Assembly: GCA_022795575.1 (NCBI GenBank)
Contig: JAAWGY010000190.1
Span: forward strand, 1 to 5,495
Length of the DNA stretch: 5,495 nt
Origin: Angelakisella sp.
Lineage (GTDB): Bacteria > Bacillota > Clostridia > Oscillospirales > Ruminococcaceae
Reading direction: 5' to 3'
Shown: positions 5,354-5,495 of the stretch, piece by piece
How the letters are laid out: each line of letters starts with the position of its first letter
How positions within the stretch are numbered: position 1 is the first letter of the stretch
The notes under the pieces: model-generated
Seen by the model: only the letters and a program-made list of their open reading frames with translations
Told to the model about the DNA's origin: nothing
Database searches by the model: none
Translations under genes and position numbers: made by a program

Positions 5354-5495
5354 CTAAGAGCCTATTCAAGATCTCCCAGCACGCCGCCTGAACGGGTATT
5401 TTTCCGCCCTGCTGCGTTAAAAAATCTTGCAATACAGCAAGTATTCCTGCGATTTTTTGCCTTGCAGGACGAAAAAATACCCGTCCATTCGGCGC
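5354..5495. repeat. Long nested palindromic repeat, cut by the window edge
   Basis: The outer arms 5381-5412 and 5464-5495 are inverted repeats of 32 nt with 26 matched positions. The shared core ACGGGTATTTTT pairs with AAAAATACCCGT. The 51-nt centre holds a second inverted repeat (5419-5435 with 5441-5458). The lead-in 5354-5380 matches the short copy at 3841-3863, and its expected partner would lie beyond the window. It has the look of a dispersed palindromic element or small non-autonomous MITE-like sequence. No coding frame is credible. It begins 28 nt after the last gene, so it may also end transcription there. Confidence 0.75.
5419..5458. terminator. Possible bidirectional terminator inside the palindromic repeat
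   Basis: Six A residues (5419-5424) and six T residues (5453-5458) flank a fold whose tip is AATAC/GTATT (5431-5435 with 5441-5445), with an imperfect TTGC/CCTGC zone between. This A-tract, stem, T-tract layout can end transcription from either side. The stem is weak in GC and interrupted, and a competing CTTGC/GCAAG pairing (5426-5430 with 5437-5441) exists, so the call is tentative. Confidence 0.4.

Overview
The window looks like chromosomal DNA of a GC-rich, strictly anaerobic Clostridia-type Firmicute, most like the gut Oscillospiraceae / Flavonifractor group. The grounds are GC-rich coding sequence, AGGAGG-type ribosome binding sites, an AlaRS with an extra cysteine cluster in its catalytic region, a cysteine-headed Mrp/NBP35 ATPase, and a C_GCAxxG_C_C family protein typical of anaerobes. 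The taxon is inferred from family recall and no search was run.

Left part (1-3441): three genes point rightward. A small YciI-like protein (120-380) appears to lack the first strand of its fold. It is followed 21 nt later by full-length alanyl-tRNA synthetase alaS (402-3038), which keeps all editing-site zinc ligands. After 58 nt containing a GC-rich hairpin comes a histidine-triad hydrolase (3097-3441). I see no promoter in 1-119, so this set may be read from further upstream.

Middle (3442-4024): about 580 nt without a gene, but dense in structure. In order it holds three back-to-back perfect hairpins (3486-3550), a 17-bp terminator hairpin with a U-rich tail (3573-3619), an 11-bp inverted repeat enclosing 66 nt (3629-3716), a two-part hairpin (3741-3792), and a 32-nt sequence that recurs at the right end of the window (3841-3872). 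It ends in a clear sigma-A-type promoter (TTGACA, 17 bp, TATACT). That promoter is overlaid by a 10-bp dyad on the -35 box and followed by two AGTATAC repeats.

Right part (4025-5325): a two-gene, translationally coupled operon. The first gene is an Mrp/NBP35-type P-loop ATPase with an N-terminal CX3CX2CX3C cluster and a C-terminal CX2C, a likely Fe-S cluster carrier. The second is a C_GCAxxG_C_C protein of unknown function with nine cysteines. The stop and start overlap as ATGA. A sensible but untested reading is that the first gene serves metallocluster assembly and the second is a client or redox partner.

Right end (5326-5495): no gene. A long nested palindromic repeat fills it and is cut by the window edge. 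Its first 38 nt match the sequence just upstream of the mrp promoter, so the operon is bracketed by direct copies of one repeat family. The coding content is otherwise ordinary. The intergenic repeats and the operator-like promoter are the parts most worth a second look.
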